A stretch of 37,343 bases of DNA from CANJXF01 sp043775015 (GTDB taxonomy: Bacteria > Verrucomicrobiota > Verrucomicrobiia > Limisphaerales > CANJXF01). Below the pieces are notes generated by a model, which saw only the letters and a program-made list of their open reading frames with translations, made no database searches and had not been told where the DNA came from. The position numbers and the translations under genes are program-made. The stretch's first letter is position 1. Every line of letters begins with the position of its first letter. Location: the NCBI GenBank assembly GCA_043775015.1, contig JAYVSV010000086.1:1-37343 (forward strand), read 5' to 3'. Shown here in pieces: positions 1 through 7,507 of the stretch.

Positions 1-22
1 CACCCCCACCAAAGGAGTCGTC

Positions 23-100
23 ATGAATCCAATCACCCCAAACATCGAACCCCAACCCTTAACCCAACTCCGAAAAGCAGTTTTCGGAGGTTCCCTTTAG
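23..100 (+). CDS. possible 25-residue peptide, unknown
   Basis: A short ORF with an ATG start preceded at good spacing by AAAGGAG (11-17), a strong ribosome binding site. It would encode 25 residues ending in VFGGSL, with no signal peptide or recognisable motif. A perfect hairpin lies over its last codons (68-89). It could be a leader peptide for the cyclic-nucleotide-binding gene 60 bases downstream, or the start of a gene that has been truncated. The only support is the ribosome binding site. Confidence 0.25.
   Translation: MNPITPNIEPQPLTQLRKAVFGGSL
68..89. other. perfect 9-bp hairpin
   Basis: CTCCGAAAA (68-76) pairs with TTTTCGGAG (81-89) around a GCAG loop. No T-run follows directly, so it is not a standard intrinsic terminator. 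It sits between the small ORF and the start of the next gene and could be a leader structure. Confidence 0.4.
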
Positions 101-161
101 GCTAAAAATCTGTCTTGATAAAAATTGCGGCTGATGGGCAGATCGTTATTGTTTGGCCAGC

Positions 162-653
162 ATGTCTGCAATTTTGCAATCTCTTGAAGGCCGCGAGCTG
201 CGCCGTTTTGATGCTGGAAAGGTTGTCATCCAACAGGGAAACCAGACCAACTGCCTTTACGTTCTGATCGAGGGATCGGTCGAGGTTTTGAAGGACGACG
301 TGTTGGTGGCGATCGCCTCGCAGCCCGGCCTCGTCTTCGGCGAGATGGCGGTCTTGCTCGGTGGTCCGCATACCGCCACTGTGCGCGCCGCGAAGCCGTG
401 CGCCTTCTACATCGTCGAAAATCCGCACGCGTTTCTCAAGGAGTCACCGGCTATGTGCCTCCATCTGTGCGAGCTGATGGCGCGGCGGCTTGATTCCCTC
501 AACAAATATCTTGTGGACGTGAAACGGCAGTTTGAAGGGCACGATCACCTCGGTATGGTCGATGACGTTCTGGAAGCGTTGCTCCACCGCCAGCCGCGCG
601 ATCGCGTCCGCCCCAAGGAATCAACCATCCGCCACGGCGAGCTGCCGGGCTGA
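162..653 (+). CDS. stand-alone cyclic nucleotide-binding domain protein
   Basis: A 163-residue cytoplasmic protein made almost only of a Crp/PKA-type cNMP-binding beta-roll (about residues 10-120). Visible hallmarks are an early glycine-rich turn, then FGEMAVLLGG followed by HTATVRA, which is the phosphate-binding cassette region, and a closing helix (LCELMARRL). There is no C-terminal helix-turn-helix and no channel or kinase domain, so it is a single-domain sensor or adaptor. In Crp the cassette carries an Arg-Ser pair that holds the cyclic phosphate; here the aligned residues appear to be His-Thr, so ligand binding may be altered or lost. I chose ATG at 162; an in-frame TTG lies 9 bases upstream. 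Its last 33 bases overlap the convergent phosphoesterase gene. Confidence 0.85.
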   Translation: MSAILQSLEGRELRRFDAGKVVIQQGNQTNCLYVLIEGSVEVLKDDVLVAIASQPGLVFGEMAVLLGGPHTATVRAAKPCAFYIVENPHAFLKESPAMCLHLCELMARRLDSLNKYLVDVKRQFEGHDHLGMVDDVLEALLHRQPRDRVRPKESTIRHGELPG

Positions 654-1352
654 TTGGCCTTCGAGCGAAATCCATTCCGCCGACATCGTTTCAAGGTCAA
701 TCGCGATGTAGGCCGGACACGCGCCGATCTGTTTGCCCGGATTGAACACCCACGTTTTGCCGATGCGATCCACCCACGCGCCGTCGGCGTAAAAAGGCGA
801 ATTGTGAATGTGCCCGCTCAACACCATGTCTGGTTCAAAACGCTTGATCCAATCGAGCAATGCCTCGTCCCCGGCGAATTTCTTGCCCGTCCAGCACACC
901 GGCGAACCGGCTGGCGGCGCGTGATGAATCCAAATCCATCGGCCACGGACCTTTTGCGCCTCGCACACAAGTTGTGCTTCTAATTCCGCGCGCGACACCG
1001 GGCCATCCCACCACGGGCAAATCGTCACCCGCGCGCCCGCCAATTCCACACTGTCGCCATCCACGAACAATCCCTCCGCCTTGGCTTCGCGAATCCATTG
1101 CGCCACCGATTCATCCGCCTCGCTGCGGCTGTCACCGTCGTGATTGCCTGAACTGACCAGCAGCCGGGTTTTTTGCCGGATCAGGCGGAGATATTTTTCC
1201 ACCACCACGATCTGCACATCAAAATCCAGACTCGATGCGAGATCCAGCAGGTCACCACCAATGACGATGGGATCGAAATTCTCGGCATTGGCGACCAACC
1301 AGTCGAACTGCTTGAGCGCATAATGCAGGTCGGCTACGAAAAGCATCTTCAT
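621..1352 (-). CDS. calcineurin-like metallophosphoesterase
   Basis: A 243-residue metal-dependent phosphoesterase of the calcineurin-like superfamily. All five metal-ligand blocks are visible in order: DLH near the N terminus, GGDLLD, GNHDGD, IHHAPP and GHIH. These bind two metal ions at the active site of phosphatases and phosphodiesterases; the substrate cannot be told from sequence. There is no signal peptide, so it is probably cytoplasmic. The open frame runs much further upstream, but the family begins directly with the MKMLFVADLH strand, so I start at 1352. Its 3' end overlaps the 3' end of the cNMP-binding gene, which is transcribed towards it. Confidence 0.85.
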   Translation of the reverse strand: MKMLFVADLHYALKQFDWLVANAENFDPIVIGGDLLDLASSLDFDVQIVVVEKYLRLIRQKTRLLVSSGNHDGDSRSEADESVAQWIREAKAEGLFVDGDSVELAGARVTICPWWDGPVSRAELEAQLVCEAQKVRGRWIWIHHAPPAGSPVCWTGKKFAGDEALLDWIKRFEPDMVLSGHIHNSPFYADGAWVDRIGKTWVFNPGKQIGACPAYIAIDLETMSAEWISLEGQSARQLAVADG

Positions 1353-1508
1353 AAAATTTTTACGAATAGGAGCCAATGCTTCCAACATCTTTATATTAAA
1401 CGCGAAACATCGATGGCACTGGCACAAGCGATAAATAGGTTCCGGTGTAAAGCAATCCGATTCCGAGAGAAAGCTAAACTGGTGCGGCTCTTGCAAAACC
1501 GATCGTAA

Positions 1509-1570
1509 CCGCCGACGTGAGGAGGCGGATTTCTTGAGATTTTGAAAGTTACGCCTCCTCACAGTGGCGG
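1509..1570. repeat. intergenic palindromic unit
   Basis: Two 19-base arms (1509-1527 and 1552-1570) are inverted copies with three mismatches around a 24-base A/T-rich loop. The shared core is GTGAGGAGGCG. The unit sits in the gap between two minus-strand genes (1353-1631), which otherwise shows nothing. It resembles dispersed palindromic intergenic repeats rather than a terminator, as no T-run follows. Confidence 0.6.
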
Positions 1571-1631
1571 CGACTGGTTGGGGGGGATTTTCAGGCACGT
1601 TCTAAGAAAATATTTCTTTAGTCGGACAAAG

Positions 1632-2840
1632 TTATTTTGCCACGCTATTTGTTCCCTGAAGATATCGCTGCAAAACTTCCGGCCCGAGAATTTTCTCCAG
1701 CGACTTCTGCTGCTCGGCTTGCGCAGACGCGATGGCATCGACCTTTTCGTCATTCGACAAGGTCGTGTCATTTCGAATGCGCTGCCGTTCGGATTCGGTG
1801 AGCTGATTGATTTGGTAAATGGGCAGGACCAATTCCGCCGACGCACCCATTTGTTCCGCAGTGGCGCGCGATTGTTGGAAGAGCGGGTCTTGATACAGTT
1901 TGTAAGAACCGTAGCGCTCTTTCCCGAGAGCTTGTTGAACGGCAGTGTCACGTTGCGTTTCCAATTCTTTTTTGCGCCGCAGTTTCTCGGGATCGGTGCC
2001 GTTGTAATTGATGTCGGTCTGCTGGTCGATCGGATCGCGCGCCTTAAAAAAATTGCGAAACTCGTCCGGCGTAAAATCCAGTCCGCGCAACTCCGTTCGC
2101 ATCTGGAAAGCGGTCGATGAATAACGCAGAAGAAATTCTTCCATTTGCGCCGGGTTCAAAACTTTCGCAAGCTCGCCGCGCGATTCCTGCCGCATTCGCG
2201 TCAATTCCATCGGATCAATTTCTTTTCCGGCCAGACGTTGCGCTTCCTGGTAGGCCTCGATTTTCAACTGCGTTTGCGCGGCAATATCGTAAACCGCCTG
2301 TTTGGTTTCTGGAGCGAGTTCGCCGAGAACCGGTCCGGTCAAGCTGATACCCGTGCGCGCGGGAGGTGGCATCGGATTGTTCGTTACATCCCAACCGGGA
2401 CCGAGCAGGCGCGTGAGCAACGTCTTCCGCTCGGCTTCCAACATTTTCAATTTCTCCGCTGCCGCCTGCACCGCTCCGATATCAGGCTCCGATTTCCACC
2501 ATTGATGATCGGCTGAAACCACTTCCGACGCGCGGCGATGAGAATAAAGCTCGTTGACATCGGCGACGATGATGTCGCGGATGGTTGCGTCCGGGCAGCC
2601 GATTTCGCGCAAGTTTTTGATGTAAGTCGCGTAGTCGTTGGACTCGACTTCCTGCCAGGTAAAATTCTGTCGGCGAACCATGACTTTGGTTTGAACCCGC
2701 GGATTGCGAGCCGGTGAATCAATGTCGCCGACGGCGGGAGGATTGATGGGTGCCGATAAATTGCGCAGGCCAAAAAACAAGAATGCGGCGAAAACCAGGT
2801 TCAGCCCGACCGAAATCAGGAGCAACAATCTCGCAGACAT
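1632..2840 (-). CDS. membrane-anchored protein of unknown function
   Basis: About 402 residues. One hydrophobic segment at the N terminus (roughly residues 4-25, LLLLISVGLNLVFAAFLFFG) is followed by a long, charged, mostly helical region rich in Gln, Glu, Arg and Lys, so the protein is probably anchored in the inner membrane with a periplasmic helical body. Two similar stretches ending in a leucine-glycine-proline (TRLLGPGW and EKILGPEV) suggest a weak internal repeat. I do not recognise a named family. Start at 2840 is chosen because AGGAAAT lies about ten bases upstream; the frame stays open to ATG at 2867/2870. It is divergent from the DUF192 gene, 109 bases away. Confidence 0.65.
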   Translation of the reverse strand: MSARLLLLISVGLNLVFAAFLFFGLRNLSAPINPPAVGDIDSPARNPRVQTKVMVRRQNFTWQEVESNDYATYIKNLREIGCPDATIRDIIVADVNELYSHRRASEVVSADHQWWKSEPDIGAVQAAAEKLKMLEAERKTLLTRLLGPGWDVTNNPMPPPARTGISLTGPVLGELAPETKQAVYDIAAQTQLKIEAYQEAQRLAGKEIDPMELTRMRQESRGELAKVLNPAQMEEFLLRYSSTAFQMRTELRGLDFTPDEFRNFFKARDPIDQQTDINYNGTDPEKLRRKKELETQRDTAVQQALGKERYGSYKLYQDPLFQQSRATAEQMGASAELVLPIYQINQLTESERQRIRNDTTLSNDEKVDAIASAQAEQQKSLEKILGPEVLQRYLQGTNSVAK

Positions 2841-2949
2841 GCCGCAATATTTCCTGAACGCGACCATCATGCAAATTCAATTTCGCCGCAGTTTGAGAAG
2901 CGCCCAAGTTGAGATTGAATTTGATTCCATCGCCAAGCACTCTTCCAAA

Positions 2950-3447
2950 ATGAGATTGAGCAATCTTTTCGTCGCGATGATCGCTGGAGCTTTGCTGGTG
3001 GGATGCCAGAAGCCGGCCACGATTCCGACGCCTTCTTTTCCAACCGCGGCCCAGCCGAAACTCCCCTCCATTAAACTTTGGATTGGCCCGGAGGAGTTGG
3101 TCGCGGAAATGGCTTTGAACGGAATTCAGATGCAGACCGGGATGATGTTTCGCACCAACGTCGCTGACAACGAGGGAATGATTTTTGTCATGCCATATCC
3201 GCAACGCGCTTCATTCTGGATGAAAAACACTTCGGTTCCTCTTTCCGCAGCCTACATCGATCCGCAGGGAGTGATCCTGGAAATCCACGACTTGCAGCCA
3301 CACAGAACCAACTCTGTGGTCGCTGGTTCACACAACGTGCAATACGTCTTGGAAACCAGCCAGGGCTGGTTCGAGCGCAAAAACATTAAACCCGGAACTT
3401 TGATTCGAACCGAGCGCGGCAGCCTCTCACAAACCTTCCAAAAATAG
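2950..3447 (+). CDS. DUF192 family lipoprotein
   Basis: A 165-residue protein with a lipoprotein signal peptide (residues 1-18, lipobox LVGC with Cys19) and a DUF192 domain filling the rest. The family signature is clear: TGMMFR, then EGMIFVMPYPQ, SFWMKNTSVPL, and an AYIDPQGVI strand. DUF192 proteins are small beta-barrel domains, often secreted or envelope-bound, with no settled function. The start at 2950 is set by the signal peptide; the frame is open for 246 bases upstream but that part reads as non-coding. Four bases separate its stop from nadE, so the two are probably cotranscribed. Confidence 0.85.
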   Translation: MRLSNLFVAMIAGALLVGCQKPATIPTPSFPTAAQPKLPSIKLWIGPEELVAEMALNGIQMQTGMMFRTNVADNEGMIFVMPYPQRASFWMKNTSVPLSAAYIDPQGVILEIHDLQPHRTNSVVAGSHNVQYVLETSQGWFERKNIKPGTLIRTERGSLSQTFQK

Positions 3448-3451
3448 CGCG

Positions 3452-5086
3452 ATGAAAATCGCTTTGGCTCAAATCAACACCACCGTCGGCGACCTCGCGG
3501 GCAACGAAGCGAAAATATTTGCCGCCTATCGTCGTGGAGTGGAAGCCGGCGCCGACATTGTCGTGATGCCGGAATTAACGACCACGGGCTATCCCCCGCG
3601 CGATCTGTTGCTGAAAAAAGAATTCATCACGCAGAACCTCGCCGTGGTGGAACGGCTCGCCGCCGCCACCGGGAAAACCGCGTTGCTGGTCGGCTACGTT
3701 GGAATCAACCACTCCCGTCCGGGCCGTTCGCTCACGAACGAAGTCGCGTTGCTGCAAAATGGAAAAATTGTGGCCGCTCGCAGCAAAACGCTTTTGCCGA
3801 CCTATGACGTTTTTGATGAAGACCGTTATTTTCAACCCGCTACGAGCAATTTGCCCGTGACCTTCAACGGCCAAACCGTGGGACTGACCATTTGCGAAGA
3901 TATTTGGAACGACGAAAATTTCTGGCCCGAACGCCTTTACCAAAACAACCCGCCGATGGAATTAATTGCCGGGGGAACGAAGATTCTTTTCAACGTCTCC
4001 GCGTCACCCTGGTCGCTGGGCAAAGATAAAGTGCGCCACGAAATGTTGTTGAGTCTGGCTCGTAAATCGCGAACGCCCATTGTCTTTTGCAATCTGATCG
4101 GCGGAAACGATGAATTGATTTTCGACGGCGGCAGCATGGTTTTCAATTCGGCCGGACAACTCATCGCACGGGCGAAAAAGTTCGAGGAAGATTTTCTTGT
4201 GGTCGATTTGGATTCCGCAAAAGCGGTCACACCGGATTCGAGTCCAGAAATTGCCAGGATCGAAAACGCCCTGGTGCTCGGGCTGCGGGATTACTTTCAG
4301 AAATGCGGATTCAAGTCCGCCGTGCTGGGGCTGAGTGGCGGAATTGATTCTGCCGTGGTCGCCTGTCTTGCCGCTGCTGCGCTGGGAAAAGAAAATGTAC
4401 GCGGCGTCTCGTTGCCGTCCGAGTTCTCTTCGCAACACAGTTTGGACGACGCCCGCATTTTAGCCGAGCGACTGGGAATCCAATATGACGTGATTCCAAT
4501 TCAAACTGTTTTTGCTGGAGCAAAACACGAATTGAAAAAAGTTTTCGCCGGACGCGGAGAGGACACCACCGAAGAAAATATTCAGGCACGGCTGCGCGGA
4601 GTGTTGTTGATGGCGATGTCGAACAAGTTCGGCTCGCTCTTGCTGACCACAGGCAACAAAAGTGAGTTGGGCGTCGGCTATTGCACGCTTTACGGCGACA
4701 TGTGCGGCGGTCTCGCGGTGATCAGTGACGTGCCGAAAACGATGGTCTATGATTTGGCGAAATGGATTAATCGCGCGCAGGAAATTATCCCGCTTTCTTC
4801 CATCACCAAACCGCCGTCGGCGGAACTGCGACCCGATCAATGTGACCAGGATTCTTTGCCGTCCTACGAAATTCTCGACGCCATTTTGGATCAATACGTC
4901 GTGCAGTCGCTTTCGCTCGCGGATATCGTGGCCGCAGGTTTCGACGAAGCCGTGGTGAGAAAAGTGATTCGCCTGATTGATCTGAGCGAATACAAACGCC
5001 GCCAGGCCGCGCCCGGTTTGAAAGTAACCAGCAAGGCGTTCGGAGTGGGACGACGGTTTCCTGTCGCGCAGAAGTTTCAAGAGTGA
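3452..5086 (+). CDS. nadE: glutamine-dependent NAD+ synthetase
   Basis: A 544-residue two-domain enzyme for the last step of NAD synthesis: ATP-dependent amidation of nicotinic acid adenine dinucleotide using glutamine (EC 6.3.5.1). Residues 1-~260 form the nitrilase-type glutaminase; the catalytic triad is seen as Glu41 (PELTTTG), Lys112 (SKTLLPTYDVF) and Cys148 (TICEDIW). Residues ~270-544 form the synthetase with the PP-loop SGGIDS at 295-300 and a later TGNKSE motif. Length fits the shorter bacterial class. It follows the DUF192 gene by four bases, and its TGA overlaps the ATG of the next ORF as ATGA, pointing to one transcript. Confidence 0.96.
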   Translation: MKIALAQINTTVGDLAGNEAKIFAAYRRGVEAGADIVVMPELTTTGYPPRDLLLKKEFITQNLAVVERLAAATGKTALLVGYVGINHSRPGRSLTNEVALLQNGKIVAARSKTLLPTYDVFDEDRYFQPATSNLPVTFNGQTVGLTICEDIWNDENFWPERLYQNNPPMELIAGGTKILFNVSASPWSLGKDKVRHEMLLSLARKSRTPIVFCNLIGGNDELIFDGGSMVFNSAGQLIARAKKFEEDFLVVDLDSAKAVTPDSSPEIARIENALVLGLRDYFQKCGFKSAVLGLSGGIDSAVVACLAAAALGKENVRGVSLPSEFSSQHSLDDARILAERLGIQYDVIPIQTVFAGAKHELKKVFAGRGEDTTEENIQARLRGVLLMAMSNKFGSLLLTTGNKSELGVGYCTLYGDMCGGLAVISDVPKTMVYDLAKWINRAQEIIPLSSITKPPSAELRPDQCDQDSLPSYEILDAILDQYVVQSLSLADIVAAGFDEAVVRKVIRLIDLSEYKRRQAAPGLKVTSKAFGVGRRFPVAQKFQE

Positions 5087-5396
5087 TGAAGATGCTGGTC
5101 GATTGTTTTGGTCACAACGTTAGCCTCACTGACGAGCGGCTGAATCATATTTTGGAACACGCGGAGCTAAAGGCATGGAAGTTGAAATCGCGCATGTTCT
5201 GCGCGAACCACAACTGGTGAGACGGTCGCGCTCGGATGCGGACGCGCGAATGTTTTACAAGTTTTACGCACGGACAATTGTGAGTGGCAAATGGCTTTGT
5301 GTCGTGGTTAATTATCTGCAGAACGATCCGTTTGTGGTCACGGCTTATCTGACCGACAAACTAAAAGCTGGAGAAGATTTATGGCCGACAAAGTAA
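5086..5396 (+). pseudogene. frameshifted nuclease-fold (RelE/PBECR-like) gene
   Basis: Two overlapping frames together make one protein. Frame one starts at ATG 5086 (overlapping the nadE stop) and reads MKMLVDCFGHNVSLTDERLN..., up to about 5172. The -1 frame from there reads through GMEVEIAHVLREP, a FYKFYART segment, KWLCVVVNY and VVTAYLTDKLK to a stop at 5394. Restoring one G in the AAAGG run at 5169-5173 would rejoin them. The joined protein (about 103 residues) resembles small proteins of the barnase/EndoU/RelE-like nuclease fold that are found next to DUF2283 genes; I recognise that pairing but am not sure of the exact family. As written the gene is broken, though an ATG at 5175 could start a 73-residue C-terminal piece. 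Confidence 0.6.
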
Positions 5397-5590
5397 AAGT
5401 TTGGTTTGACGCGGAGGCCGATTATCTCGAAGTGAGATTTTCAGATGACGCCGGTTACATGAAGGAAACCAAGCACGACGCCCTGATGGAGCGTGTGGAT
5501 GACAAAGGCCAGATCATCGGTTTTAGCATCATGGGCGTGAGTCGTTTCAAAAAAGAGAAACCACTGGAAGCAGACTTGGCACCCGCTTGA
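5381..5590 (+). CDS. DUF2283 family protein
   Basis: A 69-residue protein matching the DUF2283 pattern: VWFDAEADYLEVRF, then an E-T...A.MERVDDKGQIIGFSIMGVSRF ending. The fold is a small beta-sheet protein. DUF2283 genes are common in cyanobacteria, chloroflexi and PVC bacteria and often follow a short nuclease-fold gene, which suggests a toxin-antitoxin-like pair with this as the partner; that is inference. It overlaps the end of the frameshifted gene before it by 16 bases, and its TGA overlaps the TTG start of hemL, so translation of the three is probably coupled. Confidence 0.85.
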   Translation: MADKVKVWFDAEADYLEVRFSDDAGYMKETKHDALMERVDDKGQIIGFSIMGVSRFKKEKPLEADLAPA

Positions 5591-6876
5591 TTCCTCCAAT
5601 CAAATCCGAAGCCCTTTTCGCCGAAGCGCTGAAATATATTCCCGGTGGAGTCAATTCTCCCGTGCGCGCCTTCCGTGCGGTCGGCGGACAACCATTTTTT
5701 GTCAACAAAGCCAAGGGCGCAAAAGTTTTCGATGTCGATGGCAATGAATACATTGATTACGTCGGAACCTGGGGACCGGCGATTCTCGGTCACGCGCATC
5801 CGAAAATTATTTCTGCAATTCAAAAAGCCGCAGAGCATGGAACTAGTTTCGGAATTCCCAATCCGCTCGAAGTAAAAATGGCACGGCTCGTCTGCGAAGC
5901 CGTGCCAAGCGTCCAGAAAGTTCGCATGTGCAATTCTGGCACCGAAGCCTGCATGTCGGCGATTCGTCTCGCGCGTGGTTTCACGAAGCGCGACAAAATC
6001 ATCAAGTTCGACGGCTGCTATCACGGCCACACCGACTCGCTTCTCGTCAAAGCCGGTTCCGGCGCGCTCACATTTGGAAACCCCGACAGCGCCGGAGTTC
6101 CCGCCGCGTTCACGCAACACACCATCGTTCTCCCGTTCAATGACGTCGAATCTGTTAAAGCGGCTTTTGCCGCGAACAAAAATCAAATTGCGGGAATCAT
6201 TGTAGAACCCGTTCCCGGCAATGCTGGTTTGTATTTGCCGAAGCCGGGCTATCTGGAATTTCTGCGAGAAATCACTTCCGCGCACGAATCGCTTTTGATC
6301 TTCGACGAAGTGATGACTGGTTTTCGTTTAAGTTCCGGCGGCGCGCAAAAACTTTTTGGCATCACGCCCGACCTGAGTTGCTTTGGAAAAATTATCGGCG
6401 GCGGTTTGCCGGTTGGCGCATTTGGCGGCCGTGCGGAAATCATGGATTGTCTCGCGCCGCTCGGTCCGGTTTACCAAGCGGGAACGCTCAGCGGAAATCC
6501 ACTCGCGATGGCGGCTGGGATCGCAAATCTGGAAGAACTCCAGGCGAGCGACGCGTATGGCAAACTGGAAGCACTCGCCGAACAACTCGCCACCGGAATG
6601 CGCGACGCCGCGAAGTCCGCGGACATTCCCGTTCAATTCAACAACATCGGTTCGATGTTCTGCGGCTATTTCACCGACAAACCTGTTCACAATCTCGCTG
6701 ATGCGATGCACAGCGACCGGGAACGTTTCAAAAAATATTTCCACGGCATGTTGAACGAAGGAATTTATTTCGCGCCGTCGCAGTTTGAAGCGGGATTTAT
6801 TTCTGCGGCCCACAGTACGGCCGACATCGACCGAACCGTGCGCGCAGCCGCGAAAGTGTTGAAGAGCCTCAGTTGA
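5587..6876 (+). CDS. hemL: glutamate-1-semialdehyde 2,1-aminomutase
   Basis: A 429-residue PLP enzyme of the fold-type I aminotransferase class. It converts glutamate-1-semialdehyde to 5-aminolevulinate in the C5 route of tetrapyrrole (heme, cobalamin) synthesis. The N-terminal PGGVNSPVRAF block is diagnostic for HemL. CNSGTEA binds the cofactor phosphate, FDEVMTGFR holds the Asp that contacts the pyridine nitrogen, and Lys268 in SCFGKIIGGG is the PLP lysine. The start appears to be TTG at 5587, overlapping the DUF2283 stop; no ATG lies close enough to the conserved N terminus. The C5 route fits a PVC bacterium. Confidence 0.95.
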   Translation: MIPPIKSEALFAEALKYIPGGVNSPVRAFRAVGGQPFFVNKAKGAKVFDVDGNEYIDYVGTWGPAILGHAHPKIISAIQKAAEHGTSFGIPNPLEVKMARLVCEAVPSVQKVRMCNSGTEACMSAIRLARGFTKRDKIIKFDGCYHGHTDSLLVKAGSGALTFGNPDSAGVPAAFTQHTIVLPFNDVESVKAAFAANKNQIAGIIVEPVPGNAGLYLPKPGYLEFLREITSAHESLLIFDEVMTGFRLSSGGAQKLFGITPDLSCFGKIIGGGLPVGAFGGRAEIMDCLAPLGPVYQAGTLSGNPLAMAAGIANLEELQASDAYGKLEALAEQLATGMRDAAKSADIPVQFNNIGSMFCGYFTDKPVHNLADAMHSDRERFKKYFHGMLNEGIYFAPSQFEAGFISAAHSTADIDRTVRAAAKVLKSLS

Positions 6877-6925
6877 GCAATTGACGACTCGCGATCTCGC
6901 ATTAAACTCTCCCGCTCGTGGCCGT

Positions 6926-7057
6926 ATCCGTCACCTCGCGAACAAAGTTCTGCACGTCAACGCCGGAACGATTAAAAGCTACGTTGGCGGTTACGATTAT
7001 TTCCTCGAGAAAACCGGCGCGCTTGACGACGAACGCGCCGCGCTCACGGCTGGGTGA
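6926..7057 (+). pseudogene. C-terminal remnant of an ABC-F ATPase
   Basis: In frame from 6926 the DNA reads IRHLANKVLHV, then GTIKSYVGGYDYFLEKTGA and DDERAALTAG, ending at TGA 7055-7057. This is the stretch that follows the switch region of the second ABC domain in ABC-F (Uup/EttA-type) translation factors, where a LEV..G....Y.GGYDYFLEK pattern is typical. Nothing upstream in this frame has the Walker or signature motifs, and only about 50 bases separate it from hemL. It is therefore the last ~44 codons of a gene whose rest has been deleted. Confidence 0.65.
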
Positions 7058-7081
7058 TTTATTGGGATGCTTTGAAAATAG

Positions 7082-7210
7082 CCCAGCCATTTATGGCTGG
7101 GTGAATTGTTGCAATATAAAAAAAGTCCCGTTAGGGACGGCAGAGATTCTTTCGTCCCTGTGGGACTCAATTGGTTTATTCAACCGTGAACCCAGAGCTA
7201 AAGCTCTGGG
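7082..7210. repeat. cluster of three REP-like palindromes
   Basis: Three palindromic units stand in a row. Unit 1 (7082-7101) is a perfect 9-bp stem, CCCAGCCAT, with a TT loop. Unit 2 (7124-7167) is a two-step stem: AGTCCC pairs with GGGACT and AGGGACG (7133-7139) pairs with CGTCCCT (7153-7159). Unit 3 (7191-7210) is a perfect 9-bp stem, CCCAGAGCT, with an AA loop. Such units occur as dispersed extragenic palindromes in Bacteroidetes, planctomycete and verrucomicrobial genomes, often with Y1-transposase relatives; no transposase is present here. They fill the space between the ABC-F remnant and the riboswitch. Confidence 0.7.
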
Positions 7211-7258
7211 CTCTTTTCAAAGCAATGACTTCTGTTCCCGCTCGCTTCTCGCTGCTTC

Positions 7259-7286
7259 TTGACATTTCCGCTGGAAAGCATAAACA
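7259..7286 (+). promoter_or_regulatory. putative sigma70-type promoter for the riboswitch/permease
   Basis: A consensus -35 box TTGACA (7259-7264) is followed after 16 bases by TAAACA (7281-7286), a weak -10. Transcription would begin near 7293, a few bases before the aptamer. The match to the -10 box is only partial, so the call rests on the perfect -35 and the position. Confidence 0.45.
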
Positions 7287-7300
7287 AATCTCCAGTTCTT

Positions 7301-7450
7301 TGTCTGGCTTAATGACTCGAAAGGGTCAGCGGGGGAACCAATGTTTCGTCCTTTGCGGGACGGATTGGGGCGAACGATGCGGTTGCACCGAGAATACTTA
7401 ATGATTCTAGCCCGACAGCTAACCTCGTCAGCGTTACATTAAGGACAGGA
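7301..7450 (+). ncRNA. c-di-AMP riboswitch (ydaO-yuaA type)
   Basis: The conserved blocks of the ydaO aptamer appear in the right order: a GGCTTAATGAC lead-in, a GAAA-capped hairpin (7313-7328), GCGGGGGAACC (7329-7339), CCAAT/ATTGG (7338-7342 with 7364-7368) enclosing a CGTCC/GGACG hairpin, then GGGGCGAA (7367-7374), two small hairpins (7380-7390 and 7391-7408), and the diagnostic CCCGACAGCTAACCTCGTC (7411-7429) followed by AGCG. TGTC and CTTAAT (7301-7304, 7308-7313) can pair with ATTAAG and GACA (7438-7447) to close the outer stem. This class senses cyclic di-AMP and usually lowers expression of potassium transporters and wall hydrolases. I could not settle the expression platform in 7451-7507. 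Confidence 0.88.
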
Positions 7451-7507
7451 GTCTCCCATTCCTTTCCCCAACGTTCGTCGCTTTTTGTCGAAACAAAGAG
7501 CTAACTT

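Noticed and set aside
5160..5178. Programmed -1 frameshift site
   Set aside because: The local codons CTA AAG do not form a canonical X-XXY-YYZ heptamer and no clear downstream pseudoknot is seen; a mutation or sequencing error is simpler.
7269..7433. CGCTG (7269-7273) with CAGCG (7429-7433) as the riboswitch P1 stem
   Set aside because: The putative promoter would start transcription after 7290, which excludes the first arm; the pairing of 7301-7313 with 7438-7447 fits better.
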